A stretch of DNA of 64,000 nucleotides from Quadrisphaera granulorum. GTDB lineage: Bacteria; Actinomycetota; Actinomycetes; Actinomycetales; Quadrisphaeraceae. This document shows, piece after piece, positions 20,941-28,092 of this stretch; positions within the stretch are counted from its first letter, which is position 1, and each line of letters starts with the position of its first letter. Both the position numbers and the translations under genes were made by a program. The notes under the pieces were generated by a model. It did no database searches. It had not been told where the DNA came from and saw only the letters and a list, made by a program, of their open reading frames with translations. The stretch spans positions 55,837-119,836 of the forward strand of contig NZ_QGDQ01000014.1 of NCBI RefSeq assembly GCF_003149145.1, written 5' to 3'.

Positions 20941-21284
20941 GCTCGACCTTCCGCTTCCTGCAGGGGGTCTTCCCCGTCACTGGCCAGGGCCTCGACAAGC
21001 TCGTGCTGCTCGACGACTCCCTCACGTACACCGTGCCCGAGGGCAACCGCGCGCAGGTCCTGTACTTCCGCGGGGGCAACGCCAGCGACGAGCTGGTCAT
21101 CGTCGTCCTCGTCCGTGACGGGGTGCCCATGCGCTGGTTCCCCATCGGCGCCAAGGGCGACGTGCACGTCCCGCTGCGCGTGGTGGAGGACGTCGAGCCA
21201 GGTGAGGTGCTCGAGCTGCATCTGGCCGCGCCGACCGGCCTGGTCGCCACCGTCGTCGTCGACCTGGGCCTCGTCGAGGTCTGA
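20937..21284 (+). CDS. Conserved-looking small protein between nitrate and nitrite reductase genes
   Basis: A 115-residue protein that I do not recognise. It is predicted to be mostly beta strand (VLYFRGG, LVIVVLVRDGV, GLVATVVVDLGLVEV), with no cysteines, no signal peptide and no membrane segment. The ATG overlaps the reductase stop (ATGA), and nirB begins 11 bp downstream with a good ribosome site, so it is firmly inside the operon. Possible roles are an assembly factor or small accessory subunit for one of the two reductases. The lack of cofactor ligands argues against electron transfer. Confidence 0.6.
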
Positions 21285-21295
21285 GGAGAGATCCC

Positions 21296-23923
21296 ATGCA
21301 CATGAAGAAGAAGCGCCACCTCGTGCTGGTCGGCAACGGTATGGCCGGCGCGCGGCTCCTCGAGGAGCTGCTGGAGCGCGGCGCGTCCGAGACCTTCGAG
21401 ATCACCGTCTTCGGTGACGAGCCGTACGGCAACTACAACCGGATCATGTTGTCGCACGTCCTGGCGGGCGAGGACGGCGAGGAGTCGATCTACCTCAACG
21501 AGATCGGCTGGTACGCCGAGAACGGCATCGACCTGCGCTCGGGGGTCCGCATCGTCGACGTCGACCTGCCGGCTCGCGAGGTGATCGACGCGACCGGCGA
21601 GCGCACCGGCTACGACGTCCTCGTCATCGCCACCGGGTCCTCCCCGCACTTCCCGCCGATGGACGGGCTGCGCCGCGAGGACGGCTCGCTGCTGCCGGGC
21701 GTCTCGGGGTTCCGGAGCCTGGACGAGACCCGCGCGATGCTCGAGGAGGCCAGGAGCGGCCATCACCGGCGCGCCGTCGTCATCGGCGGCGGGCTCCTGG
21801 GGCTCGAGGCAGCCAAGGGCCTGCAGAACCACGGCCTCGACGTCACCGTCATCCACTCCCCGGCGCACCTCATGAACCAGCAGCTCGATGCCGAGGCCGG
21901 CGCCGTGCTGCGCCGCTCCATCGAGGACTGCGGCATCTCCGTGGTCACGGGCGCCCGCACGACGGGCGTGACAGCACGCACCGACGACGGCCGCGTCTCG
22001 GGCGTGGTCCTCAAGGACGGGCGCGTCTTCGACGCCGACATGGTGGTGGTCACCGCCGGCATCCGCCCCAACACCGACGTCGGCGTGCGCGCCGGGCTCG
22101 TGGTGGAGCGCGGCATCGTCGTCGACGACCAGATGCGCTGCGTCGACCAGCCGGTCAGCGACGGTGGAGGCGGGCAGGTGTACGCCCTCGGCGAGTGCGC
22201 CCAGCACCGCGGGGAGACGTACGGCCTCGTCGCGCCCCTGTGGGAGCAGGCGACCGTGCTCGCCGACGTCCTGACCGGTTCCGACCCGGACGCCGCCTAC
22301 CACGGCTCGAAGACATCGACGAAGCTCAAGGTGGCCGGCGTCGACGTCGCCGCCATCGGCCAGTCCGGCCCGGAGCACCCCGACGACGAGCACGTCGTCT
22401 TCTCCGACGTCCGCCGCGGGCTCTACCAGTCCGTGGTGGTGCGCGACGGCCGCCTGGTCGGCGCGACGCTGCTCGGCGACACCCGCAAGTCCGCCGCGTT
22501 GCAGCAGGCCTTCGACCGGGGGCTGCCGCTGCCGGAGCAGCGCGTCGAGCTGCTCTTCGACCTCGGCAGCGGCGGCGGCGAAGCCTCGGTGGAGGACCTG
22601 GCGGACGACGCGCAGGTCTGCAACTGCAACGGCGTCACCAAGGGCGACATCTGCGGCGCCGTGGCATCGGGGTGCACCAGCGTCAAGGGCGTCATGGACG
22701 CCACCCGCGCCGGCAAGGGCTGCGGCTCCTGCAAGGAGGTCGTCAGCGCGGTCGTCGAGCACGCCATCGCCGCCGGCGGTGGCACGCTCACGGAGGATGC
22801 GTCGGTCCACTGGTACGTGCCCGGCGTCCCACTGCGCAAGGACGAGCTGGTCGCCGCCATCCGCGAGCAGCACCTCACCTCGGTCTCGGCCGTCTTCGCG
22901 GCGCTCGCGCCCGGCGGCGCCGAGGACGCGAAGTCGAAGATGGGCCTCACCTCGCTGCTGCGGACCCTGTGGCCGACGGAGTTCGTCGACGAGCGCGACG
23001 CGCGCTTCATCAACGACCGCGTCCACGCCAACATCCAGCGCGACGGCACCTTCAGCGTGGTCCCGCAGATGAAGGGCGGCGTCACCACCCCCGAGCAGCT
23101 GCGCAAGATCGCCGACGTCGCCGAGAAGTACGGCGTCGGCATGCTCAAGGTCACCGGCGGCCAGCGCATCGACATGCTGGGCGTCAAGAAGGAGGACCTG
23201 CCCAAGGTCTGGGCCGACCTCGACATGCCGTCCGGGTACGCCTACGGCAAGTCGATGCGCACGGTGAAGACCTGCGTCGGCACCGACTACTGCCGGTTCG
23301 GCCTGGGTGACTCCACCGCCCTCGGCATCGCCATGGAGGAGAAGTTCCAGGGCCTGGAGACCCCCGCCAAGCTCAAGCTCGGCGTGGTCGGCTGCCCCCG
23401 CAACTGCGCCGAGGCGTACGTCAAGGACATCGGCGTCGTCGCCATCGGCAACGGCAAGTGGGAGGTCTACGTCGGCGGGGCCGCGGGCGCTTCGGTGCGC
23501 AAGGCCGACCTGCTCGCCACCGTCGACTCACCCGAGGCCGTCATCCAGCTCACGGGCCGGTTCATCCAGTTCTACCGGACCTGGGGCAACTGGCTGGAGC
23601 GCACGTACGACTTCGTGCCGCGCCTGTCCATCGAGCGGATCCGCCTCGTGCTCGTCGAGGACTCCGACGGCATGTGCGCCCAGCTCGACGACGAGATCGA
23701 CGCCGCCTGCGCCGCCTACCGCGACCCGTGGAAGGAGCGCGAGGCCCCCGACGCCCCCGGTCGCTTCTCCGCACCGGCGCTGCCGCTCATCCCGCTGCCA
23801 CTGGTGCCCAAGCGCCCCGTGGGCGCTCCCGGTGGCACCCCGCGCGACCTCCTCCCGACCCCGAACCCGGTGGAGATCGTTTCGCCGAACGAGGAGGCCC
23901 TCATGGCTGGAGCCCAGCAGTGA
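21296..23923 (+). CDS. nirB: NADH-dependent assimilatory nitrite reductase, large subunit
   Basis: NirB reduces nitrite to ammonium in the cytosol. The 875 residues run: FAD/NADH oxidoreductase domain (GNGMAGARLLEEL at residues 14-26), BFD-like [2Fe-2S] domain with CNCNG near 441 and a Cys pair in GCGSCK, ferredoxin-like half domain (VPQMKGGVTTPEQL), and the siroheme/[4Fe-4S] domain. That domain carries TCVGTDYC near 659 and GCPRNC near 700, giving the C-x5-C and C-x3-C cluster ligands. AGGAG about 9 nt upstream supports the ATG at 21296; another ATG lies two codons later. The GTGA overlap with nirD couples the subunits. Siroheme is made by the genes that follow. Confidence 0.96.
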   Translation: MHMKKKRHLVLVGNGMAGARLLEELLERGASETFEITVFGDEPYGNYNRIMLSHVLAGEDGEESIYLNEIGWYAENGIDLRSGVRIVDVDLPAREVIDATGERTGYDVLVIATGSSPHFPPMDGLRREDGSLLPGVSGFRSLDETRAMLEEARSGHHRRAVVIGGGLLGLEAAKGLQNHGLDVTVIHSPAHLMNQQLDAEAGAVLRRSIEDCGISVVTGARTTGVTARTDDGRVSGVVLKDGRVFDADMVVVTAGIRPNTDVGVRAGLVVERGIVVDDQMRCVDQPVSDGGGGQVYALGECAQHRGETYGLVAPLWEQATVLADVLTGSDPDAAYHGSKTSTKLKVAGVDVAAIGQSGPEHPDDEHVVFSDVRRGLYQSVVVRDGRLVGATLLGDTRKSAALQQAFDRGLPLPEQRVELLFDLGSGGGEASVEDLADDAQVCNCNGVTKGDICGAVASGCTSVKGVMDATRAGKGCGSCKEVVSAVVEHAIAAGGGTLTEDASVHWYVPGVPLRKDELVAAIREQHLTSVSAVFAALAPGGAEDAKSKMGLTSLLRTLWPTEFVDERDARFINDRVHANIQRDGTFSVVPQMKGGVTTPEQLRKIADVAEKYGVGMLKVTGGQRIDMLGVKKEDLPKVWADLDMPSGYAYGKSMRTVKTCVGTDYCRFGLGDSTALGIAMEEKFQGLETPAKLKLGVVGCPRNCAEAYVKDIGVVAIGNGKWEVYVGGAAGASVRKADLLATVDSPEAVIQLTGRFIQFYRTWGNWLERTYDFVPRLSIERIRLVLVEDSDGMCAQLDDEIDAACAAYRDPWKEREAPDAPGRFSAPALPLIPLPLVPKRPVGAPGGTPRDLLPTPNPVEIVSPNEEALMAGAQQ

Positions 23924-24270
23924 CGACGACGACGACGGCGAGCGCGGCGGGCGTGCGGGTCGCTGCGCTCGCCGAGATCCCCCCGGGGGAGGGGCGCGCC
24001 TACGCCGTCCCCACCTCCGACGGGACGGGGATGCAGCAGGTCGCGGTGTTCCACCACCGCGACGGGCACGTCTCCGCCGTCGACGCGGTGTGCCCGCACT
24101 CCGGGGGGCCGCTGGCCGACGGTCAGATCGACTCCTGCGTGGTCATCTGCCCGCTGCACCTCAACACCTGGGACCTGCGCACGGGGGAGTCGACCTCCGG
24201 GCAGGACCCGGTGCGTGTGCACGGCGTGGAGGTCGCACCCGACGGGAGCGTCGTCGTGACCCCCGCCTGA
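23920..24270 (+). CDS. nirD: Nitrite reductase small subunit, Rieske type
   Basis: A 116-residue NirD protein with a Rieske-like fold. CPHSGGPL and CPLHLNTW keep the Cys-x-His and Cys-x2-His positions of a true Rieske [2Fe-2S] site, which many NirD proteins have lost. The GTG start overlaps the nirB stop by 4 nt. The first ten residues are Thr/Ala-rich and not conserved. It partners NirB and probably stabilises the enzyme or relays electrons. Confidence 0.92.
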   Translation: MTTTTTASAAGVRVAALAEIPPGEGRAYAVPTSDGTGMQQVAVFHHRDGHVSAVDAVCPHSGGPLADGQIDSCVVICPLHLNTWDLRTGESTSGQDPVRVHGVEVAPDGSVVVTPA

Positions 24271-24360
24271 CCGTCGCCGAGCGACATTGACCGACCTCTG
24301 CCGGCGATGGCTACCATCGCGCAGGACCTCACAAGATCCTCGTCACGGTGAGAGGCCGGT

Positions 24361-24386
24361 CGCAACTGACCGCAACCTGACGCAAC
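24361..24386 (+). promoter_or_regulatory. Three CGCAAC repeats at 10-bp period upstream of the siroheme gene
   Basis: CGCAAC occurs at 24361, 24371 and 24381, spaced exactly one helical turn apart. A GACGCT box (24408-24413) lies 6 nt before the ATG at 24420, so the repeats end just upstream of the expected -35 region, a normal activator position. The nitrogen regulator GlnR uses other spacing, so the binding protein is not assigned. Confidence 0.45.
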
Positions 24387-24419
24387 ACCCGTGTCATACA
24401 TCCGGGGGACGCTACGACC

Positions 24420-25706
24420 ATGAGCCCGAGCTATCCGCTGCACCTGGACCTGGAGGGTCGCCGCGTCGTCGTGGTCGGCGGCGGCCCTGTGGCGGCCCGC
24501 AGGGCGCGTGGCCTCCTCGAGGCCGGCGCTGACGTCCTCGTCGTCGCCCCGGAGGCGTGCGCGGAGCTGGCCGACCTCGACGCCGCCGGTGAGATCACCT
24601 GGCGTCGGGGGCGGTTCTGCTCCACCGACCTCGACGGCGCCTGGCTCGTCCAGACCGCCACCGGTGTCCGGCGCACCGATGACGCCGTGTCCGCCGAGGC
24701 CACCTCGCGCAAGATCTGGTGCGTCCGAGCGGACGACGCGACCCGCTCGCGCGCCTGGACCCCCGCCGTGGTCCGCCACGACGACGTTGTGGTCTCCGTC
24801 ACCGCCGGTGGCGACCCGCGCCGCGCCGTCGCCGTCCGCGATGGCGTCCGGCTCGGCTTGAGCTCCGGCGCGCTCCCGTTGCGCCGTCACCGCCGTCCCA
24901 CCGGCGCCGAGGGAGCCCGCCCGGGCATCGGGCGGGTCACCCTCGTCGGCGGCGGCCCCGGCGATGCCGACCTCATCACCCTCGCCGGACGGCGGGCGCT
25001 CGCGGAGGCCGACGTCGTCGTCGTCGACAGGCTCGCTCCCCGCGGCCTGCTGGCGGAGCTGGACGCCGACGTCGAGGTGGTCGACGTCGGCAAGTCGCCC
25101 GACCACCACCCGGTCCCGCAGCGCGAGATCGAGAGGGTCCTCATCGACAGGGCGCTGCGCGGCCTGCGGGTGGTGCGCCTCAAGGGCGGCGACGGGTACG
25201 TCTTCGGCCGCGGTGGTGAGGAGCTGGCCGCGTGCCGCGCCGCGGGCGTCACCTGCGACGTCATTCCCGGCATCACCAGCGCGCTCGCCGTTCCCGCCGC
25301 CGCGGGTATCCCGGTCACCCACCGCGGTGTCTCGCGCTCGGTGACGGTCATGACCGGCCACGACGTCCTCGGGGACGACGAGCTGCTCGACCTCGCCGCC
25401 CAGACCCGCCGCGGCGGCACCCTCGTGGTGCTCATGGGCGTCTCCCGGCTCGGTGAGCTGGCGTCCGGACTCGTCGCGCAGGGGGCCGACCCGCAGCTGC
25501 CGATCGCCGTGATCGAGCGGGGATGCACCCCGCAGCAGAGGACGACGACGGCGACCCTCGCCGACGCCGCCGCTGTCGCCGTGCGCCGCGGCGTGAAGTC
25601 TCCGGCGGTGCTGGTCTTCGGGGCGGTGGCCGCGATGGCCCACAGCGACGTCGACCAGCGCGCGGGAGCCTCCGCGGGTTCTCGGGCGAGCGCGCCCTCC
25701 CAGTGA
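24420..25706 (+). CDS. cysG: CysG-like siroheme enzyme: precorrin-2 dehydrogenase plus uroporphyrinogen-III C-methyltransferase
   Basis: A 428-residue fusion. Residues 1-150 form a Met8-like NAD-binding domain (VVVVGGGPVAARRARGLLEA) that oxidises precorrin-2 to sirohydrochlorin. Residues 165-410 are the SAM-dependent methyltransferase (VTLVGGGPGDADLITLAG, VVRLKGGDGYVFGRGGEE, PGITSALAVPAAAGIP), which makes precorrin-2 from uroporphyrinogen III. The middle helical dimerisation domain of enterobacterial CysG is reduced, so the iron-insertion step is probably left to the chelatase encoded at 26977. It follows nirD after a 149-bp gap with its own promoter region. It supplies siroheme for NirB. Confidence 0.9.
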   Translation: MSPSYPLHLDLEGRRVVVVGGGPVAARRARGLLEAGADVLVVAPEACAELADLDAAGEITWRRGRFCSTDLDGAWLVQTATGVRRTDDAVSAEATSRKIWCVRADDATRSRAWTPAVVRHDDVVVSVTAGGDPRRAVAVRDGVRLGLSSGALPLRRHRRPTGAEGARPGIGRVTLVGGGPGDADLITLAGRRALAEADVVVVDRLAPRGLLAELDADVEVVDVGKSPDHHPVPQREIERVLIDRALRGLRVVRLKGGDGYVFGRGGEELAACRAAGVTCDVIPGITSALAVPAAAGIPVTHRGVSRSVTVMTGHDVLGDDELLDLAAQTRRGGTLVVLMGVSRLGELASGLVAQGADPQLPIAVIERGCTPQQRTTTATLADAAAVAVRRGVKSPAVLVFGAVAAMAHSDVDQRAGASAGSRASAPSQ

Positions 25707-25753
25707 CCTCTCAGGGACCCCACTGTGGCCCCGCGGCTGCGACGATGGGGCCG

Positions 25754-26977
25754 ATGACCCAGTCGATGACCAGCACCAGCAGCAGCACCCGCAGCGCTCC
25801 CGGTCAGGACACAGGGCAGGGGGGCGCGGGGTCGTGTACCGAGCTCGACCCCACCCAGCTGCTCGGTGCCACCATCGGCATCACCAGCCATCGCCGCTCC
25901 GATGAGCTCATCGCCACGTTCACGCGCCGCGGCGCCGACGTGGTGCACGCGCCCACCATGCGCATCGTCCCCATCACCGAGGACGCCGCGCTCGTGGCCG
26001 ACACCCGGGCCGCCATCGCCAACCCACCCGACGTGCTGATCGTCACTACCGCCATCGGGCTCCGCGGGTGGATCTCCGCCGCGGAGGCCCACGGCCTCGA
26101 CGAGGCCCTCATCGCGGCGCTCGCGGACACCGAGGTGCTCGCGCGCGGCCCGAAGGCCCGCGGGGCCGTGCGCGCCGTCGGGCTGAGCGAAGCGTGGACG
26201 GCCGCCAGCGAGCAGACGGCCGAGGCCGTCGAGCACCTCATCGCGCAGGGCGTGGCCGGCAGGTCGGTGCTCGTGCAGCTTCACGGCGCCGCCGGCCTGG
26301 AGGAGCTCGAACCCCTGCGCGCGGCAGGCGCCGACCTGCGCACCGTCGCGGTGTACCGGTGGGAGCCGCCGGAAGACCTCGTCGCCGTCGACAGGCTCGT
26401 CGACGCGTTGGCCGCCCGCAGCCTCGACGCCGTGACGTTCACCTCCGCGCCCGGGGCCGTCGCCCTCCTGGAGGCCGCCGAGCGTCGCGGGCGCCTCACC
26501 GAGGTGCTCGCGGCGATGGGGGGCAGCCTGATCGGTGGCGGTGCCGCGGTGGTCTGCTGCGCCGTCGGTGACGTGACCGCCGCTCCGCTGCGCGCCCACG
26601 GCATCGATCCGCTCGTGCCCGACCGGTGGCGCCTCGGGGCGCTCATGCGCTGCCTGTCCGCCCACCTCGCGGAGCGCCCGCGAGCCCGGGTGGCCACCCC
26701 CGCTGGTGAGCTGGTGCTGCGCGCCCGGGCAGCCGTCCTGGACGGGCGCGTGCTCGACCTGGCGCCCGGCCCGCTGGCCTTGCTCGCGCGGCTCGCTGCC
26801 GAACCCGGCCGCGTCGTCTCCCGCGCTGAGCTGCTCTCCGAGCTGCCGGCCGCCACCGACGGGCACGCCGTGGAGGTGGTGGTGGCGCGGCTGCGGTCCG
26901 CGCTGCCGCGCTCACCCGAGGGCGGCGCGATGGTGCGGACGGTCGTGAAGCGCGGCTACGCACTGGAGGTGGCGTAG
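25754..26977 (+). CDS. Uroporphyrinogen-III synthase-like protein fused to an OmpR-type winged helix
   Basis: A 407-residue protein. After a Ser/Thr-rich N-terminus, residues 35-300 form a HemD-like two-domain fold (GITSHRRSDELIATFTRRGA, VDALAARSLDAVTFTSAPGA). Residues 325-407 form a winged helix of the Trans_reg_C type (LDLAPGPLALLARLAAEPGRVVSRAELL, ending VKRGYALEVA). The same fusion occurs in mycobacterial nitrite-assimilation clusters (Rv0260c type). It may be a synthase, a regulator sensing a tetrapyrrole, or both. ATG at 25754 is preferred over 25745 because a GACGAT box lies 7 nt upstream. The stop overlaps the chelatase GTG by one base. Confidence 0.85.
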   Translation: MTQSMTSTSSSTRSAPGQDTGQGGAGSCTELDPTQLLGATIGITSHRRSDELIATFTRRGADVVHAPTMRIVPITEDAALVADTRAAIANPPDVLIVTTAIGLRGWISAAEAHGLDEALIAALADTEVLARGPKARGAVRAVGLSEAWTAASEQTAEAVEHLIAQGVAGRSVLVQLHGAAGLEELEPLRAAGADLRTVAVYRWEPPEDLVAVDRLVDALAARSLDAVTFTSAPGAVALLEAAERRGRLTEVLAAMGGSLIGGGAAVVCCAVGDVTAAPLRAHGIDPLVPDRWRLGALMRCLSAHLAERPRARVATPAGELVLRARAAVLDGRVLDLAPGPLALLARLAAEPGRVVSRAELLSELPAATDGHAVEVVVARLRSALPRSPEGGAMVRTVVKRGYALEVA

Positions 26978-27813
26978 TGGACCAGCTGATGGACCAGAGC
27001 GTGCCCCCGGTGCTGGTGGCCGTCTCGCACGGCACCCGCTCGGCCACCGGCCGACGCACCATCGCCCAGCTGCGGTTGGCCGTGGCCGCCGCCCGGCCGG
27101 GCCTGGAGGTGGTCGCCGCCCACGTCGACGTCCAGAAGCCGGCCCTGGAGGACGTCGTCCTCAAGCTGGCCGCAGCCGGGCGGGCGTGCGTCGTCGTCCC
27201 CTTGCTCCTCTCCACCGGCTACCACGTGCGCTCCGACGTCAACGGCGCCGTCCGGGCCGCCCGCAAGGCCGGCGGCAGCGCCGTCGCCGCGGCCGCGCTC
27301 GGACCTGACCCCGCCCTCGTCGACGTGCTCTGCCACCGCCTCACCGCGGCAGGGGCCCACGACGACGACGCCGTCGTCCTCGCCGCCGCTGGCTCCCTCG
27401 CCCCGCAGGCGGTCGCCGACGTCGAGCACGCGCTCGCGGCCCTGACCGCCCGGCGCACGGCGCTCGGCGGTGGGCCCGTCGTCGCCGGGTACGCCAGCGC
27501 TCAGGAACCGACAGTGCCGCAGGCGTGCGCCGCCCTGCGGGCCGCCCACCCGGGGCGCCGGGTCGCGGTGGTGCCCTACCTGCTGGCGCCCGGAGTGTTC
27601 TCCCAGCGCCTCGACGCACTGCTCGCCCCTGCTGCTGGGACAGATGCTGGGACTGCTGACGGTCAGGCCCTGGCCGACGTCGTCGCGCAGACCCTGTGCG
27701 CCGACGGCGACATCGACCCCCGCATCGCCGCGCTCGCGCTGCGCCGCTACGACGAAGCCCTCGAGCTGGCCGCTGAGCAGGCTCGCGAGGAGAGCAGCGC
27801 GCTCGTCAGCTGA
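26977..27813 (+). CDS. Sirohydrochlorin chelatase (CbiX/SirB family)
   Basis: A 278-residue two-lobed type II chelatase that inserts iron, or in some relatives cobalt, into sirohydrochlorin. Each half has the CbiX fold. The N-terminal half keeps the metal-binding His in VAVSHGTRS and the second His in TGYHVRSD; the second half (VVAGYASAQEP, VVPYLLAPGVFSQRLD) has lost the first His. The GTG start overlaps the preceding stop. Its place after the cysG-like and HemD-like genes completes a siroheme pathway for NirB. The end of the gene carries the first copy of a 21-bp direct repeat. Confidence 0.88.
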   Translation: MDQLMDQSVPPVLVAVSHGTRSATGRRTIAQLRLAVAAARPGLEVVAAHVDVQKPALEDVVLKLAAAGRACVVVPLLLSTGYHVRSDVNGAVRAARKAGGSAVAAAALGPDPALVDVLCHRLTAAGAHDDDAVVLAAAGSLAPQAVADVEHALAALTARRTALGGGPVVAGYASAQEPTVPQACAALRAAHPGRRVAVVPYLLAPGVFSQRLDALLAPAAGTDAGTADGQALADVVAQTLCADGDIDPRIAALALRRYDEALELAAEQAREESSALVS

Positions 27814-27850
27814 CGGGCTGCCGCCCAGCTCAGCTGACGGGCTGCCGCCC
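27806..27850 (+). repeat. 21-bp direct duplication at the end of the chelatase gene
   Basis: The segment 27806-27826 (starting TCAGCTGACGGGC) is repeated exactly at 27830-27850, offset 24 bp. Copy 1 covers the chelatase stop; copy 2 covers the stop of an antisense gene fragment. It looks like a rearrangement scar. Confidence 0.6.
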
Positions 27851-27940
27851 GATGAACTCGGCCATACCCGGCACGGTGAACGCCACCATCCCGTGTTCGA
27901 GGGCGTAAATCAGCCCCTCGGCGATGAGGCTGGCGCGATG
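27830..27940 (-). pseudogene. C-terminal fragment of an ATP-binding (archaeal-ATPase/winged-helix type) protein
   Basis: On the minus strand 36 codons run open to a TGA at 27832-27830. The translated end contains GLIYALEHG and VAFTVPGMAEFIGRQ, which resembles the C-terminal winged helix of actinobacterial ATP-binding proteins of the AAA/Orc-like group. Nothing upstream extends the match: the sequence runs straight into a long palindrome and a stop. The rest of the gene appears deleted. Family recall is from memory, so the assignment is moderate. Confidence 0.45.
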
Positions 27941-27981
27941 TATAGGGCCGTATAGCGAATCGCTACACAGCCCTATACATC
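27937..27981. repeat. 45-bp near-perfect palindrome (possible operator)
   Basis: GATGTATAGGGC (27937-27948) and GCCCTATACATC (27970-27981) are exact inverted copies. Inside, TAGCGA-A-TCGCTA (27953-27965) shares the same centre at 27959. Only two positions per arm fail to pair. It lies just upstream of the gene fragment on the minus strand and about 100 bp before pafBC. The size and symmetry suit binding by a dimeric or tetrameric regulator. Confidence 0.6.
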
Positions 27982-28079
27982 GCTAGATGTCGCTCCACCC
28001 GGGGTGCGGCCGACCGGAAGCGCCCCCGATGGCGGCGCCCGGGTGAACCTGGCCTCCAATACGGGAAGCGGCTGCGGGG

Positions 28080-28085
28080 TAGCCT
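28080..28085 (+). promoter_or_regulatory. -10 box of pafBC (leaderless)
   Basis: TAGCCT lies 7 nt before the GTG of pafBC. No ribosome-binding site is present. Confidence 0.5.
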
Positions 28086-28092
28086 CCCCGCC

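Noticed and set aside
24271..24419. GlnR binding site upstream of the siroheme gene
   Set aside because: The spacing between GTCAC-like and GCAAC elements does not fit the GTnAC-n6-GAAAC pattern.
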